A stretch of DNA of 64,000 nt from Stenopsyche tienmushanensis. Its lineage: Eukaryota; Arthropoda; Insecta; Trichoptera; Stenopsychidae. The notes below the pieces were generated by a model that was not told the origin of the DNA, did not search any database, and saw only the letters and a list, made by a program, of their open reading frames with translations. The DNA is taken from contig WACJ01000549.1 of assembly GCA_008973525.1 (NCBI GenBank), positions 186,001 through 250,000 on the forward strand. The letters are read 5' to 3'. A program made the translations under genes and the position numbers. Below, in pieces: positions 62,897 to 64,000 of this stretch. Position 1 is the stretch's first letter, and every line of letters begins with the position of its first letter.

Positions 62897-63026
62897 GAGA
62901 TCCGTAAAAAACGTTGCAACTGGCAAATACAGCATCCCGATCTAGCACCGAGTGGTTGTTAAATTACAATAATTGTGAAAAACGGTAGTAAATCTTTCGA
63001 TAAAAAAGCATTTGTTCAATTTAAAT
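62897..63026 (+). pseudogene. Decayed mariner transposase C-terminal fragment
   Basis: The frame reads WQIQHPDLAPSGC, a stop, then KNGSKSFDKKAFVQF. This matches the end of the mariner catalytic domain (W-x-x-HPPYSPDLAPSD) with three residues (PYS) missing, and the following KSFD-x-EE-x-V-x-QF region. The third catalytic Asp is Gly. Only this short part is recognisable. Confidence 0.55.
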
Positions 63027-63519
63027 TAACTGTACTTTAATAGTTTCCTACTCAGTGGGAAGCTTGAAGTTTCTTATTGTCGAAAACTTGCGTAGTTTTT
63101 TGATTTATTAATCACTTAAAAGTTTTCGCTGAAACGCTGAAAGTTTAAGTTGAAACGTAGCATGAATTTTTATTTTCATTAGTTTAGGCTTACAAATCAT
63201 AATTTTACAAATTTATGAGTAGAAAAATTTTAGTCTGGGACTTTATTGCACACTAAAAAAATCGTCTGTGTCGAAGCTTTGATTCAAGTATCTGTAATTT
63301 GTCTAGAATATAATTTACGTCTAGCGATATGATCAATTGATAATATTCAAACTGGCATTTTAAAAAATATTCATAGTAATTGAACATTATTTACACGCAA
63401 GAGTTTTTGACACAAATGGTTATGCGAAAAATATAATACATGCGAAGAACATAAACATAATGATCTTTATTTATTCGTAATTTACCTACCCAATATTTTT
63501 GCGGTATAACAGGATTGAA

Positions 63520-63880
63520 GTTTTTTTGAGGTTTCTTGGGGACACTTTTGAAAAGCTTTAAAATAGGATTTCAATCAAAAGTTATCTACGACGTGTTGGA
63601 CGATCTAATTCTGAGCTCAATTATGTTTCCCTATCCAGCGAGTCTCACTTCACGCGTTACGAATGTTTTTACGAGTGTCACATATACGTCACGTCACTTA
63701 TACGTGTCGCGCCAGGGTATGCAGACTAGGGCGACCGCCTTCGCCGGGCTGCGGCCAGTTACTGAGCTTTCGAGAGACTCCTACCCTTAGAGCGAAAAGC
63801 TCAGACCCAAATGATTACGGATTCTGTGTGTTTTCCGCTGTACTGCGGTGATGATATCGCCTTACAGTCTAGCTACCTAC
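63520..63880. other. CpG-rich island near window end
   Basis: 63,720-63,780 is about 60% GC in a genome stretch of about 30%, and CpG words are dense over 63,650-63,790, including the CRE-like run ACGTCACGTCAC. Open frames of 84 and 62 codons overlap in different frames without known domain. This could be a promoter or 5' exon of a gene that continues outside the window. Confidence 0.3.
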
Positions 63881-64000
63881 AATGTTTACCTACCCCACTT
63901 TGATTGTTCCCAGATACTTTTAACAAATTGCTATCGTATGACCTGTGATTTAAAATATTTGTATACTCGTTTAGGAAAGTACTTTCTTATGTAAATTGAG

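Noticed and set aside
1..64000. CRISPR array, bacterial operon, phage or integrative element
   Set aside because: No spaced identical repeats, ribosome binding sites or dense coding; spliced exons and mariner remnants indicate an animal genome.

Overview
The window looks like a gene-poor, AT-rich stretch of an insect (or at least arthropod) nuclear genome. Evidence: two spliced exons of a class A G-protein-coupled receptor separated by a GT-AG intron of about 2.5 kb, eight independent traces of mariner-type transposase in various states of decay, hAT, pogo/Tigger, Mutator-like and TTAA-flanked (piggyBac-type) remnants, long AT microsatellites, and no bacterial operon structure. No tRNA, rRNA, CRISPR array or virus-like module was recognised. 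The order of insect cannot be fixed from the sequence.

Layout. 1-11,200 is mostly unannotated AT-rich DNA with a decayed mariner fragment (1,660-1,960), a nested hairpin (4,274-4,334), a pogo-like terminus (4,782-4,840) and a 122-codon open fragment (6,223-6,591, minus) resembling a multicopy arthropod protein of unknown function. 11,200-17,700 holds a Mutator-like transposase relic, a 32-bp inverted repeat and two copies of one dispersed repeat. 17,700-26,000 is mainly non-coding with a few GC- and CpG-richer islands, another mariner relic and an AT microsatellite. 27,203-30,076 (minus strand) carries exon 1 and exon 2 of the GPCR, covering the N-terminus to the start of TM3. The remaining exons were not found and should lie further toward or beyond position 1, because the gene runs on the minus strand.

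30,786-31,895 is the clearest mobile element: a 1,110-bp mariner deletion derivative with terminal inverted repeats and TA target duplication, itself interrupted by a 180-bp TTAA-flanked MITE. A second copy of the same mariner family lies at 47,370-47,880, with a 72-bp internal duplication attached at its end. A separate mariner deletion derivative with intact termini lies at 51,012-51,650. Other relics are at 25,160-25,450, 34,543-34,815, 47,005-47,205 and 62,897-63,026. hAT-type ends and a hAT dimerisation-domain fragment lie at 36,830-37,249 and 41,031-41,692.

The rest is AT-rich DNA punctuated every few kilobases by 0.3-1 kb islands of visibly higher GC. They contain no recognisable exons and could be conserved regulatory elements or unrecognised exons. 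No novel multi-gene system is visible. The points most worth a second look are the nested element, the premature stop shared by two mariner copies, the perfect 21-bp hairpin at 59,375, and the GPCR.
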